A stretch of 43,043 nucleotides of DNA from NCBI GenBank assembly GCA_937958475.1, contig CALFXR010000171.1, positions 1 to 43,043 of the forward strand, given 5' to 3'. The notes beneath the pieces are model-generated. The model made no database searches, was not told the origin of the DNA, and worked only from the letters and a program-made list of their open reading frames with translations. Shown here one piece after another: positions 8,260 to 16,548 of the stretch. Position 1 is the first letter of the stretch. Each line of letters opens with the position of its first letter. The position numbers and the translations under genes were made by a program. This DNA comes from an uncultured Mesorhizobium sp. (lineage in GTDB: Bacteria; Pseudomonadota; Alphaproteobacteria; Rhizobiales; Rhizobiaceae).

Positions 8260-9762
8260 ATGTTTGGCAAGAGAGGCAGTGACGACGGAAACCGCCGGGT
8301 CCCGGAGTTCCGCGCGCTTGCGCCCGCGTCGGCCACGCCGGCGAAGGCCTCTGCGCCAGCCGAGCCGTCGCGGTCCGCGGAACCGCGTCCCGCCGCTGCG
8401 GCGCCGCAGCGCCGCACTGTCGAGGCGCCGCCCATGGCTGCCGCGCCCGAGCCGAAGGTCAAGCCGCAGCGCGAGCGCAGCGAGGGCTACTACGATACCA
8501 AGTCGCAGGTCTTTTCCGCGCTCATCGACACGATAGACCTGTCGCAGCTCGCCAAGCTCGACCAGGAGAGCGCGCGCGAGGAAATCCGCGACATCGTCAA
8601 CGACATCATCGCGATCAAGAACTTCGCCATGTCGATCGCCGAGCAGGAGGAACTGCTCGACGACATCTGTAACGACGTGCTCGGCTACGGGCCGCTCGAG
8701 CCCCTGCTCGCCCGCGACGACATCGCCGACATCATGGTCAACGGCGCCAAGAACGTCTACATCGAAGTCAACGGCAAGGTCGAGCAGACCGGCGTCCGCT
8801 TCCGCGATAACCAGCAGCTGCTGAACATCTGCCAGCGCATCGTCAGCCAGGTCGGTCGCCGCGTCGACGAGAGTTCGCCGATCTGCGACGCCCGCCTGCC
8901 CGACGGCTCCCGCGTCAACGTCATCGCCCCGCCGCTCGCCATCGACGGCACCGCGCTCACCATCCGCAAGTTCAAGAAGGACAAGCTCACCCTCGACCAG
9001 CTGGTGAAGTTCGGCGCCATCTCGCCCGAGGGCGCGGAGGTGCTGAAGATCATCGGCCGCGTGCGCTGCAACGTGATCATCTCCGGCGGCACCGGCTCCG
9101 GCAAGACGACCCTGCTCAACTGCCTGACCAACTACGTCGACCGCGAGGAACGCGTCATCACCTGCGAGGACTCGGCCGAGCTGCAGCTGCAGCAGCCGCA
9201 TGTCGTGCGTCTTGAAACCCGTCCGCCCAACCTCGAAGGCGAGGGCGAGGTCACGATGCGCGACCTGGTCAAGAACTGCCTGCGCATGCGCCCGGAGCGC
9301 ATCATCGTCGGCGAGGTGCGCGGACCCGAGGTGTTCGACCTCTTGCAGGCGATGAACACCGGCCACGACGGTTCGATGGGCACCATCCACTCGAACTCGC
9401 CGCGCGAATGCCTGAACCGTATCGAGTCGATGATCGCCATGGGCGGCTACACGCTGCCGCAGAAGACCGTGCGCGAGATCGTGGTCGGCTCCGTCGACGT
9501 CATCATCCAGGCGGCCCGCCTGCGCGACGGCTCGCGCCGCATCACCCATGTCACCGAGGTGATCGGCATGGAAGGCGACGTCATCATCACGCAGGACCTG
9601 ATCCTCTACAACATCAAGGGCGAGGACCAGAACGGCCGCCTCATCGGGCAGCACGTGTCGACCGGCGTCGGCCGGCCCGGGTTCTGGGACCGCGCCCGGT
9701 ACTATGGAGAAGAGCAGCGGCTCGCCACTGCTCTCGAGGCGATGGAAAGGCAGGCGGGATGA
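8260..9762 (+). CDS. cpaF: Pilus assembly motor ATPase CpaF (TadA)
   Basis: CpaF is the cytoplasmic VirB11/PulE-type hexameric ATPase that powers assembly, and probably retraction, of the Flp pilus. The 500-residue protein has a variable Ala/Pro-rich N-terminal region (about residues 15-75), then the T2SS-E/VirB11-like domain. The Walker A motif GGTGSGKTT starts at about residue 276. A conserved acidic box follows in TCEDSAELQLQQ, then the Walker B region RPERIIVGEVRGPE and the histidine box GHDGSMGTIHSNSP. It acts with TadB and TadC, encoded directly downstream. The gap to cpaE is 22 bases. Confidence 0.95.
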   Translation: MFGKRGSDDGNRRVPEFRALAPASATPAKASAPAEPSRSAEPRPAAAAPQRRTVEAPPMAAAPEPKVKPQRERSEGYYDTKSQVFSALIDTIDLSQLAKLDQESAREEIRDIVNDIIAIKNFAMSIAEQEELLDDICNDVLGYGPLEPLLARDDIADIMVNGAKNVYIEVNGKVEQTGVRFRDNQQLLNICQRIVSQVGRRVDESSPICDARLPDGSRVNVIAPPLAIDGTALTIRKFKKDKLTLDQLVKFGAISPEGAEVLKIIGRVRCNVIISGGTGSGKTTLLNCLTNYVDREERVITCEDSAELQLQQPHVVRLETRPPNLEGEGEVTMRDLVKNCLRMRPERIIVGEVRGPEVFDLLQAMNTGHDGSMGTIHSNSPRECLNRIESMIAMGGYTLPQKTVREIVVGSVDVIIQAARLRDGSRRITHVTEVIGMEGDVIITQDLILYNIKGEDQNGRLIGQHVSTGVGRPGFWDRARYYGEEQRLATALEAMERQAG

Positions 9763-9785
9763 CCGCGGCCTGAGGTTGGTGCACC

Positions 9786-10799
9786 ATGTTCGGTCTCGAA
9801 AACGAAACACTGGCGATCATCGCCCTTGCCGGCATCAGCGCCGGGGCGATCGCCTATGCGCTGCTGTTCAACCGCATCGCCGACGAGAAGAACGCGGGCA
9901 AGCGCCTCGAGACGATCAAGCGCGCCGACACCGACCGCATGGCGATCAAGGCCTCGCGCGACCGCTTGGCCGAAGCCGCCAAGCGCCGCAAGTCGGTCCA
10001 GGATTCGCTGAAGGAGCTGGAAAGCAAGCAGCGGCAGCGTGACCAGAACAGCAAGAAGGCGCCGCTCAAGGTACAGATCCGCCAGGCGGGCATGCAGATC
10101 AGCATCGAGCGCTTCTACGTCATCTCCGCCATCTGCGGCGTGGCGCTCGCCGTGCTCGTCTTCCTCGCCGGAGCGCCGCTGATCGTCGTTCCCGGCGCGC
10201 TCCTGGCCGGCGGTCTCGGCCTGCCGCGCTGGTTCGTCTCGTTCCGCCGCAGCATGCGCGTCAAGGCGTTCCTCAACGACTTCCCCAACGCGCTCGACAT
10301 CATCGTGCGCGCGGTGAAGTCCGGCCTGCCGCTGAACGACGGCATCAGGCTGATCGCCAATGAATCGCCCGAGCCGGTGCGCACCGAGTTCCGCCGCATC
10401 GTCGAGGCCCAGCAACTCGGCCTGTCGACGCCGGAAGCGGCCCTGCGCATGGGCGAGACGATGCCATGCCCGGAAGCCGGCTTCTTCGGCATTGTCATCC
10501 AGATCCAGCAGCAGGCCGGCGGCAACCTCTCCGAGGCGCTCGGCAACCTGTCGCGCGTGCTGCGCGACCGCAAGAAGATGAAGGCCAAGGTCCAGGCGCT
10601 GTCCATGGAAGCGAAGGCGTCCGCCGTGATCATCGGCGCGCTGCCGTTCATCGTCGCCTTCCTCGTCTACCTGTCTAGCCCCAATTACATCATGCCGCTC
10701 TTCACCACGAGCACGGGCCACCTGATCCTGCTGGTCTCCGGCGTCTGGATGGCGATCGGCATCTTCGTGATGCGCAGCATGATGAACTTCGAAGTGTGA
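9786..10799 (+). CDS. tadB: Inner-membrane pilus platform protein TadB (type II secretion F domain)
   Basis: TadB and TadC form the inner-membrane platform on which CpaF acts. This 337-residue protein has an N-terminal transmembrane segment (about residues 7-25), a charged cytoplasmic stretch rich in Lys/Arg/Glu (about 30-95), two further hydrophobic segments (about 110-150), and the T2SS-F domain. That domain is recognisable from FPNALDIIVRAVKSGLPLND and FFGIVIQIQQQAGGNLSEAL. A final membrane segment lies at the C-terminus. The gap to cpaF is 23 bases and to tadC ten bases, so these genes are one transcript. Length is normal for the family. Confidence 0.93.
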   Translation: MFGLENETLAIIALAGISAGAIAYALLFNRIADEKNAGKRLETIKRADTDRMAIKASRDRLAEAAKRRKSVQDSLKELESKQRQRDQNSKKAPLKVQIRQAGMQISIERFYVISAICGVALAVLVFLAGAPLIVVPGALLAGGLGLPRWFVSFRRSMRVKAFLNDFPNALDIIVRAVKSGLPLNDGIRLIANESPEPVRTEFRRIVEAQQLGLSTPEAALRMGETMPCPEAGFFGIVIQIQQQAGGNLSEALGNLSRVLRDRKKMKAKVQALSMEAKASAVIIGALPFIVAFLVYLSSPNYIMPLFTTSTGHLILLVSGVWMAIGIFVMRSMMNFEV

Positions 10800-10809
10800 G
10801 GCCCGTTCC

Positions 10810-11814
10810 ATGAGCGAATCCATCGTCAAGGCGGTAACCGATCCGACGTTCGTGATCGCCATGCTCGTCGCCGTGGCCGTCTTCGCCACCATGCTGACGC
10901 TGATGCCGGCACTCGGCGGCAACACCATGAAGGCGCGCATGAAGTCGGTGGCGCTCGAGCGCGACGAGTTGCGCGCCAAGCAGCGCGCGCGCCTCGCCGC
11001 GGAGGCCGACAGGCGCCGCAGGGGACTGCGCGAGGAACAGTCGACAGGCATGCGCAACATCGTCGAGCGCCTCGACCTGAGAAGGGCGCTGGCCGACGAG
11101 AAGACGCTGAGCTCGCTGAAGATGGCGGGTTTTCGCGGCCAGAACCCGCTGACCCGCTTCCTTTTCTTCCGCCTGGTCCTGCCCTTCGTCGGCCTCGCCG
11201 GTGCCGCCGTCTATCTCTTCCTGCTCGGCGGGATGCCGGACAAGCCGCTGTTCATCAAGGCCTTCGTCTGCATCCTCGTCGCCTATGGCGGCTTCTATGC
11301 GCCCGTCCTCTACGTCTCCAACCGCGCCTCCAAGCGCAAGGCCTCGATCCAGAAGGCCTGGCCGGACGCGCTCGACCTGACCCTGATCTGCGTCGAATCC
11401 GGCATGTCGGTCGAGGCCGCCTTCCGCAAGGTGGCCGAGGAGATCGGCGCCCAGTCGGTCGAGCTCGCCGAGGAGTTCGTGCTGACCAATGCCGAGCTGT
11501 CGTTCCTCCAGGAGCGCAAGCAGGCCTATGAGAACCTCGCCAACCGCACCGGCCTGGAATCGGTCAAGTCGGTTGCCCAGGCGCTGGTCCAGGCCGAGCG
11601 CTACGGCACGCCGGTCGCCCACGCGCTGCGCGTGCTCTCCAACGAGAGCCGCGAGATGCGCATGAACGCCGCCGAGAAGAAGGCGGCCGCCCTGCCGCCG
11701 AAGCTGACCGTGCCGATGATCCTGTTCTTCCTGCCGGTCCTGTTCGCCGTCATCCTCGGCCCCGCCGGCATCCAGGTCAGCGAGCGCGGCGTGTTCGGCC
11801 AGGCCCAGCAGTAG
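10810..11814 (+). CDS. tadC: Inner-membrane pilus platform protein TadC (type II secretion F domain)
   Basis: This is the partner of TadB in the Tad platform. The 334-residue protein has an N-terminal transmembrane helix (about residues 14-34), a basic cytoplasmic segment (RAKQRARLAAEADRRRRG), two central hydrophobic segments (about 117-165), and a T2SS-F domain. That domain contains AWPDALDLTLICVESGMSVE and LVQAERYGTPVAHALRVLS, which parallel the TadB domain, and it ends with the C-terminal helix MILFFLPVLFAVILGPAG. It is the last gene of the plus-strand pilus operon and is followed by a strong hairpin. GAGG precedes the ATG. Confidence 0.93.
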   Translation: MSESIVKAVTDPTFVIAMLVAVAVFATMLTLMPALGGNTMKARMKSVALERDELRAKQRARLAAEADRRRRGLREEQSTGMRNIVERLDLRRALADEKTLSSLKMAGFRGQNPLTRFLFFRLVLPFVGLAGAAVYLFLLGGMPDKPLFIKAFVCILVAYGGFYAPVLYVSNRASKRKASIQKAWPDALDLTLICVESGMSVEAAFRKVAEEIGAQSVELAEEFVLTNAELSFLQERKQAYENLANRTGLESVKSVAQALVQAERYGTPVAHALRVLSNESREMRMNAAEKKAAALPPKLTVPMILFFLPVLFAVILGPAGIQVSERGVFGQAQQ

Positions 11815-11855
11815 GGGCCGGCCGCGCCGCGATCCCGGCGCGAAGGCTTTCGAAC

Positions 11856-11898
11856 GAACGACGAAGCCCGCGGAGAGCATCCGCGGGCTTCGTCGTTC
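11856..11898. terminator. Bidirectional hairpin between convergent tadC and tadD
   Basis: An 18-bp perfect inverted repeat (11856-11873 and 11881-11898) with a seven-base loop lies between the two convergent stops. There is no long T-run on either side, but stem length and position fit a shared terminator for tadC (plus) and tadD (minus). Confidence 0.75.
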
Positions 11899-11930
11899 CG
11901 GAAGGACCGTTTGGCGCCGGGCGGCGCCGT

Positions 11931-12752
11931 TCAGTTGGTCGCCTTCTTGGCCTTCTCGTCGTCCTTGATCTGGCCCCAGGCGTTCTGCTGCGACAGCATC
12001 GAGCGCAGGTAGGCGACGTTGGCCTGTGCCTGCTCGCCCGACAGCTCCTGGCTGGCGATCTTCTCGGCCTCCTCGAAGCGGCCCTGCAGGCCCACCACGA
12101 GGGCGAGGTTCTGGCGCACGCGGCTGTCGGCGCCGGGCTGGCCGGCGGCGGAGCGCATATAGGTCTCCGCCGTCCGCAGATCGCCTTCGAGCACGTAGGA
12201 CATGCCGAGGTTCGACAGGATCGACGGGTCGTTCGGCTTCAGGTCGAGGGCCTTGCGGTAGAGCCCGCGCGCCTCCTGCGCCTGGCCGAGCTGGTCGAGG
12301 ATCGCGCCCTCGGCCGAGACGAGCTTCCAGTCCGGATATTCGGGGGTCTGCGCCCGGCGCACGGCGTCGAGCGCCGGCTCGAGCTGGCCGTTGGCCGCCA
12401 GCGCCTTGCCGTAGGCGGCGAGCACGTCGCGGTCCTTCGGGAAGCCGATGGCAAGCTTGCGCATGACGGCCAGCGACTGGTCGGTGCGGCCGTTCATCTG
12501 CAGCACGGCGGCATAGCGCATCGCCGTGGCCTTGTCCTTCGGATTGCGGGCGAAGGCTTCGCCGAGCGTCCCGGCGGCGCTTTCCAGCTCGCGGCTCGAC
12601 ATCTGCTCGACCGGCTTGCCGGAGCCGCGGTCGATGGAGCCCGTGGTCATGTTCCTGTTGGCGCAGCCGGCGACCCCGGCGGCGAGCAGAACGGCGAACG
12701 AGGCGCAGACCAGCCGTTTCGCCGTCAAATTTGTTCTGGGCGCTGTCGACAT
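11931..12752 (-). CDS. tadD: TadD-like TPR lipoprotein of the Flp pilus locus
   Basis: TadD is an outer-membrane TPR lipoprotein that supports Tad secretin function. This 273-residue protein has a signal peptide ending in the lipobox VAGC (Cys30), followed by CANRNMTTGSI, very like the segment after the CpaD lipobox. Several TPR-like helix pairs follow: RNPKDKATAMRYAAVLQMNG, FPKDRDVLAAYGKALAANGQ, and KPNDPSILSNLGMSYVLEGD. The C-terminal tail is lysine-rich. It faces tadC across the shared hairpin and has its own promoter region, divergent from the aminopeptidase gene. Confidence 0.88.
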   Translation of the reverse strand: MSTAPRTNLTAKRLVCASFAVLLAAGVAGCANRNMTTGSIDRGSGKPVEQMSSRELESAAGTLGEAFARNPKDKATAMRYAAVLQMNGRTDQSLAVMRKLAIGFPKDRDVLAAYGKALAANGQLEPALDAVRRAQTPEYPDWKLVSAEGAILDQLGQAQEARGLYRKALDLKPNDPSILSNLGMSYVLEGDLRTAETYMRSAAGQPGADSRVRQNLALVVGLQGRFEEAEKIASQELSGEQAQANVAYLRSMLSQQNAWGQIKDDEKAKKATN

Positions 12753-12815
12753 CGACGCATGGCTCCGTTGCGTGCCGCGGCCTTCCGCGACGAGTTTTCA
12801 CCTCGCAGAAGTATT

Positions 12816-12831
12816 CCGTTAACCCTAACGG
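12816..12831. promoter_or_regulatory. Perfect palindrome between tadD and the M17 aminopeptidase gene
   Basis: CCGTTA, four bases, TAACGG: six-base arms in the 128-base divergent gap, with another GGTTAAGG just downstream. It could be an operator for either gene; nothing identifies the regulator. Confidence 0.35.
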
Positions 12832-12880
12832 ATGGTTAAGGATCGGCTCGCCGCGACTCGCGGCAACGAAGAGGCAAGGC

Positions 12881-14272
12881 ATGGCGATCGAACTTCTCGA
12901 CACTCCCGCGGCGGCTAGCTTGCCCGTCCACCTGGTCGGCAAGGGCGCGCTCGACGCCTCCGGCCTCGACCCCGCCGCGCTGGCCTGGGCGAAGGCCAAC
13001 GGCTTCGACGGCGAGGCGGGCAAGGTTCTGCTGTTGCCCGGAGTGGCCGGGGCGATCGCCGGCGCGCTGTTCGGCACCGGCAACGGCACCGGCAACGGAA
13101 ACGGGGAGGGCGCGTTCGCGCCGCTGGCCACGGGCGCCCTGGCGCGAGCGCTGCCGTCCGGCGACTGGCACTTCGCCGCCGCGCCGGCCGCCGCGGACCT
13201 CGCCGTCCTCGGCCTCGTCCTCGGCGGCTATGTCTTCACCCGCTACGGCAGGAAGGACGGCCCGTCGATCCGCTTCGCGGTTCCCGAAGGCGTCGACCGG
13301 GCGCGCGTCGAACGCATCGCCGATGGCGTCTTCCTCGCCCGCGACCTCGTCAATACGCCGACCAACGACATGGGACCCGACGCGCTGGAAACGGCGGCGC
13401 GCGACCTCGCCGGCCGCCACGGCGCAGAGGTCTCCGCGATCGTCGGCGACGCCCTCCTCGCGGCGAACTTCCCGATGATCCACGCCGTAGGCCGCGCCTC
13501 GACGACTGCGCCGCGCCTGATCGACCTGCGCTGGGGCGCCGCGGACTCGCCGAAGGTGACCCTCGTCGGCAAGGGCGTCTGCTTCGACACCGGCGGCCTC
13601 GACATCAAGCCGTCGAGCGGCATGCTCCTGATGAAGAAGGACATGGGCGGCGCCGCCAACGTGCTCGGCCTCGCCTCGATGATCATGTCGGCCGGCCTGA
13701 ACGTGCGCCTGCGCGTGCTCATCCCGGCCGTCGAGAACGCTATCGCCGGCAACGCCTTCCGCCCGGGCGACGTGCTTCCGAGCCGCAAGGGGCTCACCGT
13801 CGAGATCGGCAACACGGACGCCGAAGGCCGCCTGGTCCTCGCCGACGCGCTGGCGCTGGCCGACGAGGAGGAGCCCGATCTTCTCGTCGACATGGCGACG
13901 CTGACGGGTGCTGCCCGCGTCGCGCTCGGCCCTGACCTGCCGCCCTTCTACACGCACGACGACGGTCTCGCCGCGGCGATCGCCTCGGCGGCGGAAGAGC
14001 GCGCCGATCCGCTCTGGCGCATGCCGCTGTGGAAGCCCTACGACGCCAAGCTGTCGTCGAAGGTCGCCGATCTCAACAACGTCACCACCGACGGCTTCGC
14101 CGGCTCGATCACGGCGGCGCTGTTCCTCGGCCGCTTCGTCGAGAAGACGCCGCGCTGGGTGCATCTCGACATCTTTGCCTGGAGCCCGGCCGATCGCCCG
14201 CACTGCCCGGCCGGCGCAGAGGCGCAGGGCATTCGCGCGCTGGAGAGCCTGCTGCTCAGCCGTTACGGCTGA
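12881..14272 (+). CDS. Leucyl aminopeptidase family (M17) metallopeptidase
   Basis: This 463-residue cytosolic exopeptidase removes N-terminal residues from peptides using two metal ions. The C-terminal catalytic domain has VGKGVCFDTGGLDIKPS (Lys231 and the metal-binding Asp) and the M17 signature NTDAEGRL at residues 311-318, with the catalytic Arg. The N-terminal domain is short, as in the PepB-like branch. It contains an unusual low-complexity insert, GTGNGTGNGNGE (residues 65-76), encoded by two near-identical 12-base units plus a degenerate third. I chose ATG 12881; the frame continues upstream to 12731 but runs through the promoter region. The downstream MarR and NlpC/P60 genes are close, suggesting a peptide/cell-wall turnover cluster. 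Confidence 0.92.
   Translation: MAIELLDTPAAASLPVHLVGKGALDASGLDPAALAWAKANGFDGEAGKVLLLPGVAGAIAGALFGTGNGTGNGNGEGAFAPLATGALARALPSGDWHFAAAPAAADLAVLGLVLGGYVFTRYGRKDGPSIRFAVPEGVDRARVERIADGVFLARDLVNTPTNDMGPDALETAARDLAGRHGAEVSAIVGDALLAANFPMIHAVGRASTTAPRLIDLRWGAADSPKVTLVGKGVCFDTGGLDIKPSSGMLLMKKDMGGAANVLGLASMIMSAGLNVRLRVLIPAVENAIAGNAFRPGDVLPSRKGLTVEIGNTDAEGRLVLADALALADEEEPDLLVDMATLTGAARVALGPDLPPFYTHDDGLAAAIASAAEERADPLWRMPLWKPYDAKLSSKVADLNNVTTDGFAGSITAALFLGRFVEKTPRWVHLDIFAWSPADRPHCPAGAEAQGIRALESLLLSRYG
13073..13108 (+). repeat. In-frame 12-base tandem repeat inside the aminopeptidase gene
   Basis: GGCACCGGCAAC occurs twice in succession (13073-13096) and a degenerate unit follows (GGAAACGGGGAG). It encodes a Gly/Thr/Asn-rich loop in the N-terminal domain and could vary in copy number by slippage without breaking the frame. 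Confidence 0.6.
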
Positions 14273-14337
14273 GAGATTCGGCGTCTGCTCTGTCCCGCTT
14301 GCGTGCGCCCCGCTTTCCGGCTTGAATGAAACGGAAC

Positions 14338-14350
14338 CGAAACGGTTTCG
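14338..14350. promoter_or_regulatory. Candidate operator: CGAAAC-G-GTTTCG palindrome before the MarR gene
   Basis: A 13-base perfect palindrome ends 15 bases before the marR-family ATG. MarR proteins usually bind palindromes in their own promoter, so autoregulation is a reasonable inference. Confidence 0.4.
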
Positions 14351-14365
14351 CGTTAGCCTCGGGCC

Positions 14366-14716
14366 ATGGCAGTCACGTTGCGTCCCATCCAGGCCCTGCG
14401 CCTCTGGCAGCAGGTCAATCTCGCAGAGGTGCGCAGGGACGCGCCCGATCTCACCATGCGCCAGTGGTCGATTCTGCTCACCGTCTATCTCGACCAGCCG
14501 CCGCACACCGTGCGCGGCCTGGCGGCGAAGCTCGACGTGTCGAAGCCGGTGATCACAAGGGCGCTCGACACGATGGGCGCGCTGAAGCTGGTCTCGCGCC
14601 ACCGCGACGAGGCGGACAAGCGCAACGTGCTGATCCGGCGCACCGTCGAGGGCGCGCTGTTTGTCGAGCGTTTCGGCGATGGTATCATCGCGCGTGCCGG
14701 AGAGTTGCCGCTGTGA
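14366..14716 (+). CDS. MarR-family winged-helix regulator
   Basis: This 116-residue DNA-binding protein is probably a dimeric repressor. The central winged helix is clear: LTMRQWSILLTVYLDQPPHT, then the helix-turn-helix GLAAKLDVSKPVITRALDTM, then the wing LVSRHRDEADKRNVLIRRTVEG, whose DxRxxxI/L-type pattern is the MarR hallmark. It is shorter than usual MarR proteins (about 140-150), with reduced dimerisation helices at the C-terminus. Its TGA overlaps the GTG start of the NlpC/P60 gene (GTGA at 14713-14716), so the two are co-translated. Control of the downstream peptidase and of itself is inference from position and the upstream palindrome. Confidence 0.85.
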   Translation: MAVTLRPIQALRLWQQVNLAEVRRDAPDLTMRQWSILLTVYLDQPPHTVRGLAAKLDVSKPVITRALDTMGALKLVSRHRDEADKRNVLIRRTVEGALFVERFGDGIIARAGELPL

Positions 14717-15573
14717 CCGTCCATGACCGCCGTATCACCGCCGCGAGGCCCGACCTCGCCGACATCCGCCTGAAGGGGCAGGTGGAGGCGGCGAGCTTCG
14801 TCGCCGGCCGCCCGGCGCGCATCGCCGCACCGCTCGCCGACATGCGCCGCGCGCCGAAGGCCGACGCCGGCCTCGACACGCAGCTCCTGCGTGGTGCCGG
14901 CGTCTCGGTCTTCGACGTCGCCGGCGGCTGGGCCTGGGTCCAGGCCGATCACGACGGCTATGTCGGCTATGTCGAGACCGCCGCACTGGCCGACGGCGGG
15001 ATAGCGACGACCCATGTCGTCTCGGCGCCGCGCACTTTCCTTTATCCCGGACCCGACATGAAGCTGCCGCGCGTTGCGGCGCTGTCGCTCGGCTCCGCTG
15101 TCGCCGTCGCCGGCTGGGCGGAGACGCGCGGCACGCGCTACGCCGTCCTCGACACGGGCGAGGCGGTCTTCGCCGGGCACATTGCCTCGGCGGACGCCCA
15201 TGCGGCCGACTTCGTCGCGATCGCCGAGAGCCTCCTCGGCACGCCGTATCTGTGGGGCGGCGTCTCGGCCTTCGGCATCGACTGTTCCGGCCTCGTCCAG
15301 ATCTCGATGCGCGTGACCGGCCGCGCCGTGCTGCGCGATTCCGACCAGCAGGCGGCGACGCTCGGCGAGCCGATCGATCCTGGCGCGGACCTGTCCGGCC
15401 TGCGCCGCGGCGACCTGGTCTTCTGGAAGGGCCATGTCGGCATCATGACCGACGCGGCGATGCTCATCCACGCCAACGGCCACACCATGACGGTGGCGCT
15501 GGAGCCGCTCGCCGCCGCCGTCGAGCGCATCGGCTACCTCTACGCAAAGCCGACACTGTTCCGCCGCCCCTGA
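14713..15573 (+). CDS. NlpC/P60 (C40) cell-wall peptidase with N-terminal SH3-like domains
   Basis: This 286-residue cysteine peptidase probably cleaves peptide bonds in the peptidoglycan stem. Two SH3b-like segments (about residues 25-95 and 105-155, with GWAWVQADHDGYVGYV in the first) precede the NlpC/P60 domain. That domain has FGIDCSGLVQ with the catalytic Cys191, the catalytic His241 in WKGHVGIM, and a third polar residue in LIHANGHTM. The start is GTG 14713, overlapping the marR stop; this keeps MTVHDRRITAARPDLAD, a typical N-terminus of the rhizobial family. No signal peptide is visible. The gene ends 11 bases from the convergent dehydrogenase stop. Confidence 0.92.
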   Translation: MTVHDRRITAARPDLADIRLKGQVEAASFVAGRPARIAAPLADMRRAPKADAGLDTQLLRGAGVSVFDVAGGWAWVQADHDGYVGYVETAALADGGIATTHVVSAPRTFLYPGPDMKLPRVAALSLGSAVAVAGWAETRGTRYAVLDTGEAVFAGHIASADAHAADFVAIAESLLGTPYLWGGVSAFGIDCSGLVQISMRVTGRAVLRDSDQQAATLGEPIDPGADLSGLRRGDLVFWKGHVGIMTDAAMLIHANGHTMTVALEPLAAAVERIGYLYAKPTLFRRP

Positions 15574-15584
15574 GCCGGCGGTCC

Positions 15585-16535
15585 TCAGTATCCCGCGGCG
15601 CGGTCGACCAGGTCCTTGAGCGCCTCGCCGCGCTCGAAGGCGTCCATCTGGTCGAGCATCGGGCCGACCAGGTGGTCGGGGTCCGACGTCGCCGCGGCAT
15701 GCGGCGTGACGAACACCTTCGGATGCGTCCACAGCGGGCTCTTCTCCGGCAGCGGCTCGACCTCGAACACGTCGAGGCTCGCCTCCTTCAGCGTGCCGTC
15801 GTCGAGCGCGCGCAATATGTCGGCATCGCGCTGCAGCCGCCCGCGACCGGCATTGATCAGCACCGCGCCACCGAGCCCGTTGCGCCGGCGCAGCTCGCGC
15901 AGGAGGTTATAGCCGACGATGCCCTCGGTCGCCGGGGTCAGCGGCAGCAGCACGACCAGCATGTCGGTGGCGTTGAGGAATGGCACCAGGCCGCCGTCGC
16001 CGTCATAGGTGGTCACGCCCTCCATCGGCTTCGCCGTCCGGCTCCAGCCGTTGACGCGGAAGCCGAGCGCAATCAGCGCCTTCGCCGCCGCCCGCCCCAG
16101 TTCGCCCAGCCCCATGATGCCGACGGAGATGTCGTGCGCGGCGCGCTGCGCCGGCTCGCGCCAGATCTTGCGCAATTGCTGGTTCCGGTAGAGCGCTCCC
16201 TGGCGGTGATGGTCGAGCACGCGCCACACCACGTATTCCGTCATGTGCTGGGCGAGGTTCGTCGCGACGACACGCACGATCGGCACGTGCGGCAGCCCCG
16301 GATCGTTGAACAGATGGTCGACGCCGGCGCCGATGGAGAAGATCGCCTTCAGGTTCGGCAGGCGCGACAGGATGTTGGGTCGCTGCTTCCACACGACGGC
16401 ATATTCGATCGACGGATGCGCCTCGCCGTCCGGCTCCAGCACCACCTGCCGGCGGGTGGAGAGCAGTTCGTGCCATCGCTGCGGATGGAAGCCGGTCACG
16501 GCCAGGAGCACGCGCTTGTTGGGATCGCCGGGCAT
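15585..16535 (-). CDS. GhrA-like glyoxylate/hydroxypyruvate reductase (D-2-hydroxyacid dehydrogenase)
   Basis: This 316-residue enzyme probably reduces glyoxylate, hydroxypyruvate or a related 2-oxoacid with NAD(P)H. The nucleotide-binding fold has GIMGLGELG (residues 139-147). The catalytic trio of the family is present: Arg231 in INAGRGR, Glu260 in DVFEVEPLP, and His279 in VTPHAA. The N-terminal substrate domain contains SIGAGVDHL, typical of the GhrA branch. The gene follows yejF with a 13-base gap, so it is probably the last gene of the peptide-transport operon. The link may be only co-transcription; the exact substrate cannot be read from sequence. Confidence 0.88.
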   Translation of the reverse strand: MPGDPNKRVLLAVTGFHPQRWHELLSTRRQVVLEPDGEAHPSIEYAVVWKQRPNILSRLPNLKAIFSIGAGVDHLFNDPGLPHVPIVRVVATNLAQHMTEYVVWRVLDHHRQGALYRNQQLRKIWREPAQRAAHDISVGIMGLGELGRAAAKALIALGFRVNGWSRTAKPMEGVTTYDGDGGLVPFLNATDMLVVLLPLTPATEGIVGYNLLRELRRRNGLGGAVLINAGRGRLQRDADILRALDDGTLKEASLDVFEVEPLPEKSPLWTHPKVFVTPHAAATSDPDHLVGPMLDQMDAFERGEALKDLVDRAAGY

Positions 16536-16548
16536 CGCTTCTCCTCGA

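Noticed and set aside
4671..8462. A 1263-codon open frame on the minus strand antisense to cpaC, cpaD and cpaE
   Set aside because: It is a by-product of high GC and codon bias; the translation is Arg/Asp/Gly-rich without domains, while the plus strand holds recognisable tad genes.
10702..13131. An 809-codon minus-strand frame across tadC, tadD and the aminopeptidase start
   Set aside because: It runs through three real genes and two promoters with no protein-like features.
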